A stretch of DNA of 64,000 nucleotides. It comes from an uncultured Flavobacteriaceae bacterium (lineage in GTDB: Bacteria > Bacteroidota > Bacteroidia > Flavobacteriales > Flavobacteriaceae). The notes below the pieces were generated by a model. It saw nothing but the letters and a program-made list of their open reading frames with translations, was not told where the DNA came from and did no database searches. This document shows positions 1 through 9,031 of this stretch, in pieces (position 1 is the first letter of the stretch; each line of letters opens with the position of its first letter). A program made the translations under genes and the position numbers. The DNA is taken from NCBI GenBank assembly GCA_937959395.1, contig CALGLR010000057.1, forward strand, positions 1 through 64,000, read 5' to 3'.

Positions 1-3000
1 ATTTCCTGTAAGATCATCATTATAATCATTTAAATTGAAGGTCGTAAGGCCATCAGGAATGCCGTCGTAATCGCATTCGGTTATCGAAGTTTCAAAAGAT
101 TCTGGAAGCGGTATTTCTTGGACTTCTACATTAAATGTTCCCGAACAGCCATTATTGTTTACAAGAGTTACAGTGTAAGTTCCAGGTTCATTAACAGTAA
201 TAATTTGTGTGTTTTCATTAGTACTCCAGTTATAAGAGACATAATCTAATCCAGCATCTAATTCTACAGAAGTACCAAAACAAAAGCTAGCACTTGTAAG
301 AGTAGGAGGGGTGATATAAATGGTTTTAATTTCAAAAGAAGTAATCGCATCACATTTATCGTCTACTGAAACTCTTACAAAAACAATTTGTGTATTAGGT
401 GTTGTATTTTGATGTGCAGTAGGATCTGCAATTTCGTTCTGCTCTAATTTAGCATCGTTTTCTGTGTTATAATAGCTAAACGTGGGATTAATTTCGGTAG
501 TAAAACGATCTTCAAAAGTGGTTAAATTGAAAATACTAAAAGTATCTTCATCGTCATCGCAGGCTTCTAAAATATCGGTTACTATTTCAACAGAGACAGA
601 TTCTCTTATTGTTATTTCAACTGTAGCAACAGACCAGCAACCCGATTCGTTTAGTACTCTAATGTAAATGCTGTGATTATTGCCAGGTACAACATAGTTA
701 TCTGTATCTGTAATTGGGTTTAATTCATTTTCTGCATCTTCAAAACTGGTATCGAAATAGGTGAACACTAAATCGGTTTGATCTTGAATAATAATAGGGT
801 TTAATTCGCTTAAATCTAAAGTGTATACGCCATCAATATCTGTATCGCAAATACTATATCTATTATCGATTAGCTTTGGTATGGCTAGTACTTCGAGTTC
901 TATTGTTCCGTTAGAAAAACATTTAGTTATTGGGTCGAAGAATCGAACAAAAATATCAGCCGTTTCAGAATCATAAGCTAGAGGTGTTGCAATTAGAAAA
1001 GCAGCATTTGCAGTTTGCGCAGCAATTTCATCGGTATAATAAGAAATTTCTAATCCTCTAGTATCTGCAAGCATATTTGGAATTGCAGTACTTAAATCGA
1101 ATACTTCTGAAAGATTAAAATCATTATCACAAGCACTTAATTCTGTATTAGATACTGCTACAGGAAATGTATAATCTATAGTCATTTGTGCTACAGAATA
1201 ACATGTCGAAGTCGTATTTAATACTCGTGTGTACAAAGTTAAAGGCACGGTAGTAATAGTGTATGCTGTTGCATTTATAGGATTTGTATTGTTTAAAGCA
1301 TCATCTGGGGTTAGGAAGTAACGAAAAGTTAGTCCAGTATCATCTATTACAAACTCAGAATTATGAATGGTTAAATCGTAAATTTCTTGACCATCAATAA
1401 AGTTGTCACATACAGTAACAGATATATTCTCAACTAGTGGTGATGCTATTAAAATAAGTTCAAGTTCATTTTTGTAAACGCAGCCGTCGGGCGCACTTAA
1501 ACTAATGTAAATAGTTGTATTTGGAGTTGTTAAATCTATAGTTGTTATTGGGTTTATTTCTGCAGTAACATCATCTAAAGTGGCATAATAAGTTACAGTT
1601 ACATTAGGTTGGGTTCCAATAATATCATCATCAAACTCAGTAAGATTTATATTGGTCTCTTCAGTGTCATTCTCAAAATCACAAATCTCAATACTTGGAG
1701 TAAGTTGTTGCGGTACTGGTACAATTTGTAAGTCTATTTTGGCAGTAGAATAACACGTTGTTGTCGCATTATAAAGTCTTACATAAACAGAGGTGTTTGC
1801 TGTTAATACATAAGCATCAGGATTTGCTATTTGAGTTGCAATATCACCTTCTTGAGCTTCTAAAAGTGTTAAATAATAAGTAGCTTCATATAATGCAAAA
1901 TCGGTATTAATATTTATTAATGCATCATTAATATTAAATGAAAATGAGCCATCGCTATCGTCGTCGCATCCCTGAAGTGTAGTGTCTGTAGTTCCTATTT
2001 CTGGATAAAAATCTATTATTAACTCACTTTCAGTAGAACAACGGCCCGGTAAATTAATAATAACGACATAGGTTCTTGGCGCATTGGTTATGTAAACATT
2101 TTCGGGGTTATTAATAGTAGTCCCGTTTGTGTTTTCATAATTAAAAGTGACGCCAACTTCTGTCGAGAATTGATCTTCATATTGAGTAATATCATGAAAT
2201 TCTCTATTATCACTAAATTCATCGCATATCGATACTTCTACAGGATCTATTGAGGTTGTCGACTGAAAGCTTAATTCAAATTCTGAAACGATAAAGTCTA
2301 GTTCTACATCTTCAAATACTAATGCAATGCGAGCGTATATTATTATGGGACCTGTGACATCTAATTCAGTAATTGCGTTTAAGCCAGGATCTGCATTAGC
2401 ATCTGCTTCTAAAAGATGGTAAGTGACTTCCATATATTGCGAATCATCATAACCCGTAATTATAGATTCGGTGTAAGTTGTTAAATCTACAAGTTCAGTA
2501 TTGTCATTATCGATGTCGCAAACGCCACCACCTACAGCACCCCCAGCACCCCCGTAACCTACTGTGCTTAAACCAACGCCGCCAACAGTTTCACAACCAG
2601 AAGAATCATTAATAAAAACTACAAATATTTCTGCATCAGGATCATTAATAGTGTAAGCTGTTGGGTCTAGAATTAAACTAGTAGGATCTCTTGCTTCAGC
2701 TCCAGCTTCAGAATCATAAAATTCAACAGTAATTCCTGTTAAATCTGCTACCATGTCTAATATAGATTGCGTTAAATCGAAAACATTACCAGTACTAACT
2801 TGTGTGTCATTATTTACAGTAACACCTTCTATGTAAGTGAAATTAATTGGAAAAACTTTTACACAACCGTTTGCGGTAAATGCTCTTACCCATATTTGTG
2901 CTACACCATTTAAAACATAAAGTTCCGGATCGATAGGATTTGTTGGTGCATCTGGATCAAAAGGGTTGGTATTGTTTATCGCCCATACCTCAAATAAATG

Positions 3001-4683
3001 ATATGAAAAACTTAATATTTCGGTATTATTTGCTTGTACATCATCTTCGTGAACCGTTAAATCATAAATAGCAATATTAGAACACAATTCAACATCTATA
3101 GGTTCAACAATGGGTTCTCCATTTAAATTAATCTCAATTTCTTCTATATTCGGACAAGAATTGTCTGGGAGCAATGTAAAACTAACAAAAACAGAATCTT
3201 CATTAGCAGCAGTAATTTCTGTAATGGGATTTGTATTGTTTTGGGCATCTAGTAAAGTAGGGTAGTAGGTAATAGCGACATTAGTTTGCACACCAATAAT
3301 TTGCGCAGAATAGTCTGTGAGCGTAATAATTTCTGAATTATCATTATCAACATCACATACAGAGATCGCATTAATTTGTGCGGTTCCTAATTCTAATAAA
3401 TTAAGTGTTAGTTCCCCTACATCAAAACAACCTAAACCACGTTGCAGTCTAACATAAACTATTTTAGTGGGCGTATTTAATAAATAATTATTAGGATTAT
3501 TAATTGCGTTTACTGCATTACTAGCATCTTCAGGCGTGTCATAATAACTTAATATCAAGCCCGTTTGTGCACCGACCATTAAAGGACCATAAGAGGTTAG
3601 ATTTATAGTCTCTTCACCAATAATATCTATATCACAAACAGTGACTTCATTATTTATGGCAAGTGGAAAGGTTAACGCAATGGTGATGTCTATCTCATCT
3701 TCTAATACTAATGTTTCTCCGTTGCAAAATTCATAAGTGACAGAAGCAGAGTAGGAGGTGTTTTCTTCAGGGCATACTGTAATTTCATTTTCATTAGAAA
3801 TTGTATTTCCATCTCCATCTTTCCATTGTATAACAGTTGTAGGAATACCATTGGGAGTAAATCGCCAGGCTTCATTAGTTGTACTCCAAGTACTATTATT
3901 TCTGTCTGGAGGCGTTAATGCTAAGCTTCCATCTTGATTTTGAATACCAATAAGGGCGTTTTGTCTAAAATTATCTTCACAACTTAAAGGTTTATCTTGA
4001 ATATAAACATCAATAACATTAGACGATTCGTAAAGCACAATTTGTGATGTCGATCTTTTTTCGTCTGGGCCTTCACATTTAAAATGATTTAAGTTTTCGT
4101 AACTAATAATAAAAGTGCGTTCTGGAGTAACTCCCGTTAGATATGTTTTTATATTTCCACATTCGTTTTCTGGAGTTGCAGGATCATCTGTACATCCAAA
4201 CACATTGGTGTCATTAGTTAAATCATGAAACGCACCAAAAATTGCATTTGTTGGCATCGATGCATTAGGAATGGTCGCTGCAGCGAAAGCATTATCGCCA
4301 AAAGCTAAAGCGGTGTTAAAACTAATAATTCCGTTATCTCCAATAATGAGCTGGTTATGCCCTTCATTATAAAAACAAAAATTAAAAGGTAAAGGAAGCA
4401 CTTCTCCCCATTTATCATCCTCAGTTATTTCTACTAAAGTACCATTAGTTAGTCCTGTTGGAGGATTAAAAAGAATCGTTTCTACAATATAATCTGTAGT
4501 TTCAAAAATAGTTGTAAAATTAGCCTGTAAAGTAAAGCAACGATCTGCATCTAGGGGATAATCACAATCTATTAATATTGTGTCAAGTCCTTGACTGTCT
4601 GTTATTTCTAAAAACGGTGAAGCATCTTGTGAAAATGCAACAGCACTGATTAAAAACAATGCGAGGGATGTTATTTTAAACAT
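1..4683 (-). CDS. Giant secreted repeat protein, C-terminus outside window
   Basis: The frame is open for 1,561 codons from the ATG at 4681-4683 to the window edge, so the protein is partial. It begins with a Sec signal peptide (MFKITSLALFLISAVAFSQ). A domain of about 300 residues follows, with FCFYNEGHNQLIIGDNG near residue 110, as in the N-terminal part of many large Flavobacteriia surface proteins. Then come about a dozen repeats of roughly 95-110 residues, each opening with a Cys-Asp motif (CDIDNDNTE, CDTDIDG, CDDDEDT) followed by an FDLT-like strand and an ITYY-like strand. An Ig/PKD-like stretch starts near residue 1465. Proteins of this build usually end in a T9SS type B sorting domain and are exported to the surface or medium; that end is not visible here. 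Residues about 699-721 are a glycine-rich stretch not seen in the other repeats. Exact function (adhesin, matrix protein) is unknown. Confidence 0.85.
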   Translation of the reverse strand, partial: MFKITSLALFLISAVAFSQDASPFLEITDSQGLDTILIDCDYPLDADRCFTLQANFTTIFETTDYIVETILFNPPTGLTNGTLVEITEDDKWGEVLPLPFNFCFYNEGHNQLIIGDNGIISFNTALAFGDNAFAAATIPNASMPTNAIFGAFHDLTNDTNVFGCTDDPATPENECGNIKTYLTGVTPERTFIISYENLNHFKCEGPDEKRSTSQIVLYESSNVIDVYIQDKPLSCEDNFRQNALIGIQNQDGSLALTPPDRNNSTWSTTNEAWRFTPNGIPTTVIQWKDGDGNTISNENEITVCPEENTSYSASVTYEFCNGETLVLEDEIDITIALTFPLAINNEVTVCDIDIIGEETINLTSYGPLMVGAQTGLILSYYDTPEDASNAVNAINNPNNYLLNTPTKIVYVRLQRGLGCFDVGELTLNLLELGTAQINAISVCDVDNDNSEIITLTDYSAQIIGVQTNVAITYYPTLLDAQNNTNPITEITAANEDSVFVSFTLLPDNSCPNIEEIEINLNGEPIVEPIDVELCSNIAIYDLTVHEDDVQANNTEILSFSYHLFEVWAINNTNPFDPDAPTNPIDPELYVLNGVAQIWVRAFTANGCVKVFPINFTYIEGVTVNNDTQVSTGNVFDLTQSILDMVADLTGITVEFYDSEAGAEARDPTSLILDPTAYTINDPDAEIFVVFINDSSGCETVGGVGLSTVGYGGAGGAVGGGVCDIDNDNTELVDLTTYTESIITGYDDSQYMEVTYHLLEADANADPGLNAITELDVTGPIIIYARIALVFEDVELDFIVSEFELSFQSTTSIDPVEVSICDEFSDNREFHDITQYEDQFSTEVGVTFNYENTNGTTINNPENVYITNAPRTYVVIINLPGRCSTESELIIDFYPEIGTTDTTLQGCDDDSDGSFSFNINDALININTDFALYEATYYLTLLEAQEGDIATQIANPDAYVLTANTSVYVRLYNATTTCYSTAKIDLQIVPVPQQLTPSIEICDFENDTEETNINLTEFDDDIIGTQPNVTVTYYATLDDVTAEINPITTIDLTTPNTTIYISLSAPDGCVYKNELELILIASPLVENISVTVCDNFIDGQEIYDLTIHNSEFVIDDTGLTFRYFLTPDDALNNTNPINATAYTITTVPLTLYTRVLNTTSTCYSVAQMTIDYTFPVAVSNTELSACDNDFNLSEVFDLSTAIPNMLADTRGLEISYYTDEIAAQTANAAFLIATPLAYDSETADIFVRFFDPITKCFSNGTIELEVLAIPKLIDNRYSICDTDIDGVYTLDLSELNPIIIQDQTDLVFTYFDTSFEDAENELNPITDTDNYVVPGNNHSIYIRVLNESGCWSVATVEITIRESVSVEIVTDILEACDDDEDTFSIFNLTTFEDRFTTEINPTFSYYNTENDAKLEQNEIADPTAHQNTTPNTQIVFVRVSVDDKCDAITSFEIKTIYITPPTLTSASFCFGTSVELDAGLDYVSYNWSTNENTQIITVNEPGTYTVTLVNNNGCSGTFNVEVQEIPLPESFETSITECDYDGIPDGLTTFNLNDYNDDLTGN

Positions 4684-4775
4684 AAATTAATAGCGATATT
4701 AAATTCGCCGCAAATTAGTTATAAAGCCTTAATAAAGAGCGTTTAATTCCTCAAAACTATGCTGTTATTACTCTC

Positions 4776-4829
4776 AAAACTAAAAGTAGTTCCCTAAATC
4801 TATAAATTTAGGGAACTACTTTTAGTTTT
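4776..4829. repeat. Perfect 24-bp-stem hairpin in a divergent gap
   Basis: Positions 4776-4799 and 4806-4829 are exact reverse complements with a 6-nt loop. The stem carries AGTTCCCTAAAT against ATTTAGGGAACT and is edged by A and T runs, so it could end transcription in either direction. It lies between two genes that point away from each other, where no terminator is needed for either. The rest of the 408-bp gap (4684-5091) holds a second hairpin and a short inverted repeat but no credible ORF. Confidence 0.8.
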
Positions 4830-4955
4830 TATGACCTGAGAAAATAGGTACACTGGTTTTAAGGATTAATAGCGTATTCATTATTAAATTCAGTATTAAA
4901 TTTTATAAAGCTAAATTAAAGTAATATAACAAATGAGCTATCACTACTTTTAACC

Positions 4956-4987
4956 AAATAAAAACCCTATTTGTAGGGTTTTTATTT
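4956..4987. terminator. Bidirectional terminator-like hairpin
   Basis: A 14-bp perfect stem (4956-4969 with 4974-4987) around the loop TTTG, with core AAAAACCCTA and TAGGGTTTTT. U-runs would follow the stem in both directions. No annotated gene ends here, so it may close an unannotated short RNA or be a remnant. Confidence 0.6.
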
Positions 4988-5009
4988 GTAATTTTATTTG
5001 CTCGTAAAG

Positions 5010-5042
5010 CAACGTTTAGTAATTACATTAAGAATAACGTTG
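5010..5042 (+). promoter_or_regulatory. Inverted repeat upstream of kinase-regulator operon
   Basis: CAACGTT (5010-5016) and AACGTTG (5036-5042) are exact reverse complements 19 bp apart, ending 49 bp before the start codon of the histidine kinase at 5092. Placement fits an operator, possibly for the operon's own NarL-type regulator; that is a guess. Confidence 0.3.
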
Positions 5043-5091
5043 AAAATATGTTTTTTGTTCAATAATAAAATGAAGTTTTTATATCCTAAAT

Positions 5092-6969
5092 ATGTTCTAT
5101 AAACTATTAAGTTTTATAGGTGTTTTATTTTTTTCAATGCCGCTTTCTGCGCAAAACGATAAAGCTATTGATAAAACAATTCAAAGTAGTCGAGATTCTT
5201 TAAATACTAATCCAGAATATGCGTATAACTCTCTCTCTTCGATTATAAAAGATACTAAGATAACTAGTTCTTTTAAAAGGAACGCATATATTTATTTATC
5301 TGAATATTTTAATAGAAAAGGAGTCACTGATTCTGCGATTTTCTATGCGAATAAAGGATTAATTAAGGTTACTTCTGAAAAAGAAAAAGCAATAGCGTAT
5401 CGTATTATTGGTTCTAGTTATGTCCAAAATGGAAAACGCGATGAGGCTTTAGTTTGGCTTTTTAAAAGCCTTGAAATTGCAGAGCGTTTAAAAATAGGAA
5501 AGTTACTAATGTCTATTAAATCAGATTTAGGGCATTTATATTATCAAAAAGAAGATTATGATAAGGCGTTATCTTATTGGAAAGAATCTGCCAATTCTAA
5601 ATTCTCTGAAGAAATTAAATTGAAAGCACTCATAAATATTGCTTCTGTTTATTTTAGAAAAGCAGATTATGAAACAGCTAAAAGTTATCTTAAAAAAGCT
5701 CTAGATACTCCCAATAAAGATAAATACTTTGGTATGTTATTGCCTATTTATATAAATCTTGGTGCTTTAGATTTTCAAGAGGAAAATTATGATCAGGCCG
5801 AGTATTATTTTAGAAAAGCAAGAACTATTAGTAAAAAGCATAATCAAGTTGCAGGATTGTTACCAAGTACTATAAATATAGGCTTAATTCATAATGCTAA
5901 AGAAAACTATAATCTAGCTTTAAAGTTTTTTGATGAAGCTTTACAGATTGCCGAAGAAAATTCCAATTTAGAAAGTCAAAAAAATATTTTTAAATATTAT
6001 GAAGAAACTTATATTAAGATGGAGGATTATAAAAGTGCTCATGAAATACTTAATAAACATAATATTATAAAAGACTCTATAAATAAAAATCAATTAGATA
6101 AAAGAATTACAGAACTAGAGGTAAAATATGAAACTTCTCAAAAAGAAGAAGAAATAAAAAATCAAACCTTTTTAAAAAAAATATTTTTTGTTGGAGCTAT
6201 AATTATTTTAATACCAATTGCTTTTTTAATGATTCTGTATTATCAAAAACATAAAACACAAGTATCTATTAACGAATATCAAAAGCAAATAAATAAACAG
6301 AAAGTAGATGTTTTAATTAAAGAGCAAGAGTTAACTCTTATAGAAAACGCTGTAAAAACACAGAAAAAAGAGCAAGAGCGAATTGGAATGGAGTTACACG
6401 ATACTATTGGAGGAAATCTTGCATTTGTAAAATTAAAATTATCTTCTTTAGATAAGAATAATGACTATGAATCATTGTTAAAAATGTTAGAAGAAACCTG
6501 TGATCAAATAAGAGATTTATCACATGACCTAATTGAAGAAAAAATTGAAAAAGACAGCTTTACTTCAACAATAATAAATTACGTTAATGAGGCAAATGTT
6601 ATTAGCGGAAAAAAAATATTATTTTACCCTCATCCAGAAGAAGCACTTAACTTAATAGATGATACTATACAAATAGAGCTCTTTAAGATCATTCAAGAAC
6701 TATTATCTAATGCAATTAAGCACTCTAAGGCCAGTGAAATTAATATTTATATAAATAAATATGATGAATCTCTTAAATTAATTTTTGAAGATAATGGAGT
6801 TGGTTTTGAAGCTGATAAAAAAACTGATGGAATAGGGATAAGTAATATAAAAAATAGAATAGAACTCCTAGCTGGAGTCATGCATGTAGATTCTCATCTT
6901 AAAAGAGGAGCGATTTTCACTATAGATATACCAATTGTTAACGTACAAATGCTGCAACATGAAATCTAA
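5092..6969 (+). CDS. TPR sensor histidine kinase, NarX/HisKA_3 type
   Basis: A 625-residue two-component sensor. Signal peptide at residues 1-20 (MFYKLLSFIGVLFFSMPLSA), then about eight tetratricopeptide repeats to residue ~340 that would sit in the periplasm, a single membrane helix at ~363-384 (FFVGAIIILIPIAFLMILYY), a coiled linker, then the HisKA_3 phosphoacceptor motif MELHDTIGGNL with the His near residue 436, and a HATPase_c domain (QELLSNAIKH near 536, DNGVGF, GIGISNIKNRI). It autophosphorylates and should pass phosphate to the NarL-type regulator whose gene overlaps its 3' end by 11 bp. TPR-fused kinases of this layout are common in Flavobacteriia. The signal sensed is unknown. Confidence 0.92.
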   Translation: MFYKLLSFIGVLFFSMPLSAQNDKAIDKTIQSSRDSLNTNPEYAYNSLSSIIKDTKITSSFKRNAYIYLSEYFNRKGVTDSAIFYANKGLIKVTSEKEKAIAYRIIGSSYVQNGKRDEALVWLFKSLEIAERLKIGKLLMSIKSDLGHLYYQKEDYDKALSYWKESANSKFSEEIKLKALINIASVYFRKADYETAKSYLKKALDTPNKDKYFGMLLPIYINLGALDFQEENYDQAEYYFRKARTISKKHNQVAGLLPSTINIGLIHNAKENYNLALKFFDEALQIAEENSNLESQKNIFKYYEETYIKMEDYKSAHEILNKHNIIKDSINKNQLDKRITELEVKYETSQKEEEIKNQTFLKKIFFVGAIIILIPIAFLMILYYQKHKTQVSINEYQKQINKQKVDVLIKEQELTLIENAVKTQKKEQERIGMELHDTIGGNLAFVKLKLSSLDKNNDYESLLKMLEETCDQIRDLSHDLIEEKIEKDSFTSTIINYVNEANVISGKKILFYPHPEEALNLIDDTIQIELFKIIQELLSNAIKHSKASEINIYINKYDESLKLIFEDNGVGFEADKKTDGIGISNIKNRIELLAGVMHVDSHLKRGAIFTIDIPIVNVQMLQHEI

Positions 6970-7600
6970 TTTAATTATCGTTGACGATCATAAAATGTTT
7001 CTAGAAGGACTTGTATTCATTCTTGAAAATAAATATAATATTGTTTTTACCTCAAAAAGTGGTGATGGCGTTATAAAATATTTGAATCAAAAACCGGATT
7101 CTAAAACCGATTTAATTATAACCGATGTTAGTATGCCAGGTATAGACGGTATTGCATTAAGTGAAATCGTAAAAAAGAAATTCCCTGAGATCAAGTTATT
7201 GGTGCTAAGTATGCACCATAAGCCATCTATAGTAAACAAACTTATTGAAAATCAAGTCGATGGTTACCTTCTTAAGGATTCTGCAAAAAATGAATTAATA
7301 ACAGCAATTGATACCATATTAAAAGGAGAAAATTTTTTTTCAGAAAAAGTAAAAAAAGCATATTCAGAAAGTGTTTTCTCTAAAGAAAAAGACATCCTTA
7401 AGATAATATCTGATAAAGAAAAAAAGATACTTACCTTAATTGCTATGGAGCATACCACCAAAGAAATCTCTGATATCCTTTTTTTAAGTAAGTATACAAT
7501 AGATAGTTATCGAAAAAATCTAATTTCGAAACTAAATGTTCGTAATATAGCAGGTTTAACTAAAGTAGCTATAAAATTGGGGTTGGTTGAGGATCTATAA
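6959..7600 (+). CDS. NarL/FixJ-type response regulator
   Basis: Receiver domain (residues 1-125) with acidic pair DD at 9-10, phosphoacceptor Asp56 in LIITDVSMPG, and Lys in LLKDSA near residue 107, then a LuxR-type helix-turn-helix at ~145-213 (ILTLIAMEHTTKEISDILFL, SKYTIDSYRKNL). The frame is open from an ATG at 6935, but the ATG at 6959 gives the canonical start MKSNLIIVDDH and overlaps the kinase stop by 11 bp, which is typical of translational coupling; I prefer 6959 (213 residues). It is the cognate partner of the kinase at 5092-6969 and a DNA-binding transcription factor. Targets are unknown. Confidence 0.92.
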   Translation: MKSNLIIVDDHKMFLEGLVFILENKYNIVFTSKSGDGVIKYLNQKPDSKTDLIITDVSMPGIDGIALSEIVKKKFPEIKLLVLSMHHKPSIVNKLIENQVDGYLLKDSAKNELITAIDTILKGENFFSEKVKKAYSESVFSKEKDILKIISDKEKKILTLIAMEHTTKEISDILFLSKYTIDSYRKNLISKLNVRNIAGLTKVAIKLGLVEDL

Positions 7601-7644
7601 ATTATTTGAAACTATTTAGATCGTTTAATAAATATTCTTAATGT

Positions 7645-7703
7645 ATACCATTACAAATTAAAATGAACAAATAAGGTCTCTTTTTAAGTTGTAATTGATA
7701 TTA
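7645..7703. repeat. Palindromic dispersed element, copy 1
   Basis: An imperfect hairpin with arms ATACCATTACAA and TTGTAATTGATAT around an A/T-rich loop. A second version with the same arm sequences and the same loop word (TTTTAAGTTGTAATTG) lies at 14202-14255. Both sit at the 3' side of genes, here between the convergent regulator (7600) and DUF2141 gene (7727). Looks like a small non-coding repeat family. Confidence 0.5.
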
Positions 7704-7726
7704 GAAACTCGCAAACTAGGAGTTGT

Positions 7727-8146
7727 TTAGAATCTTATTTTTAGATTTAAATCTTCGTTAGAAACTGTGAATTTAGCATCATTATATTGAGGCGGTCCAT
7801 AACTCATGGGGTTATTAGACATACCATATGCTTCTTTTGGCATTCCAGTGGTTTCAAAATCCATTCTGCCATTCTCATTTTCATCATGTAATGCCATTAT
7901 AGCATAGTCTCCAGGTTGTACATTTTTAAATACGACACTTATTTTTCCGTTTTCTATAATTGCATTCTCATTTATTAAGCCTTTAGCTTTCATAAAAGTA
8001 TCTTCAGAATGTAAGCCTATTAATACGACTCCATTATCGTTTATTACATTATCTATAGTTATGGTAATTGTTTTTCCTTCATTATTTTGAGCATAGCCAA
8101 AAAAAGATACTATTATAAATGTAATTGTTAAAGCAAGTGTTTTCAT
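7727..8146 (-). CDS. DUF2141 exported protein (paralogue 1)
   Basis: 139 residues with an N-terminal signal peptide (MKTLALTITFIIVSFFGYAQ). The mature part matches the DUF2141 family: a small beta-sandwich-like protein with EDTFMKAKG, VQPGDYAIMALHDENENGRMDF and YGMSNNPMSYGPPQYNDA. The DENENGRMDF loop resembles a calcium-binding loop; this is an inference. Length is normal for the family. A paralogue lies at 39059-39481, and both have the same LytTR-type promoter layout, so they are probably co-regulated. Predicted periplasmic or surface location; biochemical role unknown. Confidence 0.88.
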   Translation of the reverse strand: MKTLALTITFIIVSFFGYAQNNEGKTITITIDNVINDNGVVLIGLHSEDTFMKAKGLINENAIIENGKISVVFKNVQPGDYAIMALHDENENGRMDFETTGMPKEAYGMSNNPMSYGPPQYNDAKFTVSNEDLNLKIRF

Positions 8147-8175
8147 ATTGTTTAGTGTTTTTGTTATTATTGATA

Positions 8176-8246
8176 CAAAGATCTATTACGAGATTGTTTT
8201 TTTTAAAAACAACTTACTCAATTGTTATTATTTTATGATGAACTGT
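8176..8246 (-). promoter_or_regulatory. LytTR-type direct-repeat promoter (site D)
   Basis: On the minus strand: ACAGTTCAT (8238-8246), 12 bp, ACAATTGAG (8217-8225), 33 bp, then the -7-like box GATCTTTG (8176-8183), 29 bp before the ATG of the DUF2141 gene at 8146. LytTR regulators bind two imperfect 9-bp direct repeats separated by about 12 bp, so the architecture fits. The same spacing recurs at three other promoters in this window (35472, 38964, 45945). Confidence 0.75.
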
Positions 8247-8344
8247 AAATCTCACAAAACAGTGTTTGTAATATTTAAAATCATTCGGTATATGTAGTTT
8301 AACATCGATAAAGTGTCTTTTCGTCTATTAGTGTATTTATTTAA

Positions 8345-8374
8345 TTGAATATGAAATTAAATATTCTACATTTG
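8345..8374 (+). promoter_or_regulatory. Bacteroidota housekeeping promoter
   Basis: TTG at 8345-8347, 19 bp, then TACATTTG at 8367-8374, an exact match to the Bacteroidota -7 consensus TAnnTTTG with standard spacing to the -33 element. Transcription would start about 20 bp before the TTG start of the TetR gene at 8403. Confidence 0.7.
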
Positions 8375-8402
8375 AACAAAATATAAAAAAGTTCAAAACA
8401 TT

Positions 8403-8975
8403 TTGGCAGAACATAAATCAGACATATTATTAAAATCAAAATCTCTTTTCCAACAGTTTGGATATAAAAAGACTACACTTACTGATATTGCTAAGTCTGT
8501 AGGAAAAGTAAAGACAGCAATTTACTATTATTTTAGTGGTAAAGAAGAGATTTTTGCTCAATTGGTTAAAGCTGAAGCAACTGAGTTTTTAGAGACTTTG
8601 CAAAATGAGGTTAGTAAATACGAATCTGAAAAAGCTAAATTAGAACGTTATATAGTATTTAGATTAGAATTAATGCAAAAAGTAGCAAAGCGTTATCATT
8701 TTCTTAAAAAGGAATTTTTTGAATTAATGCCATTGGTAGAGGAAAATAGAGCTACGTCATTAAACGAAGAAATAATTTGGATTGAGTCAATATTACTAAA
8801 GGGGACCCAAAACAATGAATTTAAAGTTGAAAACGTAGCTTTTGCTTCAAAAATGTTAGTACAATCTATAAAAGGTCTAGAAATACAAATGTATGTTACA
8901 GATCAAATACTTTTAGATGAAATAGATTTAAAAGACTTTACTAGACTAATACTTTATGGTGTAGTACGATTATAA
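8403..8975 (+). CDS. TetR/AcrR family transcriptional regulator
   Basis: 190 residues. The N-terminal helix-turn-helix is clear: LFQQFGYKKTTLTDIAKSVG, then KTAIYYYFSGKEEIFAQLV at residues ~30-50. The C-terminal ligand and dimer domain is variable and does not reveal the effector. The start is TTG (8403) encoding MAEHKSDIL; no ATG lies between it and the HTH, and an excellent promoter ends about 29 bp upstream, so the TTG start is supported. The gene for a secreted alpha/beta hydrolase follows 56 bp downstream on the same strand and may be in the same transcript or a target. Confidence 0.9.
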   Translation: MAEHKSDILLKSKSLFQQFGYKKTTLTDIAKSVGKVKTAIYYYFSGKEEIFAQLVKAEATEFLETLQNEVSKYESEKAKLERYIVFRLELMQKVAKRYHFLKKEFFELMPLVEENRATSLNEEIIWIESILLKGTQNNEFKVENVAFASKMLVQSIKGLEIQMYVTDQILLDEIDLKDFTRLILYGVVRL

Positions 8976-9031
8976 TAGCAACAATTATTTAAAACGAAAA
9001 CCTTATAAACAATTTTAAAATTAATCCATTA

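Noticed and set aside
482-667. Plus-strand 61-codon ORF at the start of the window
   Set aside because: It is antisense to the continuous 1,561-codon frame of the giant surface protein.
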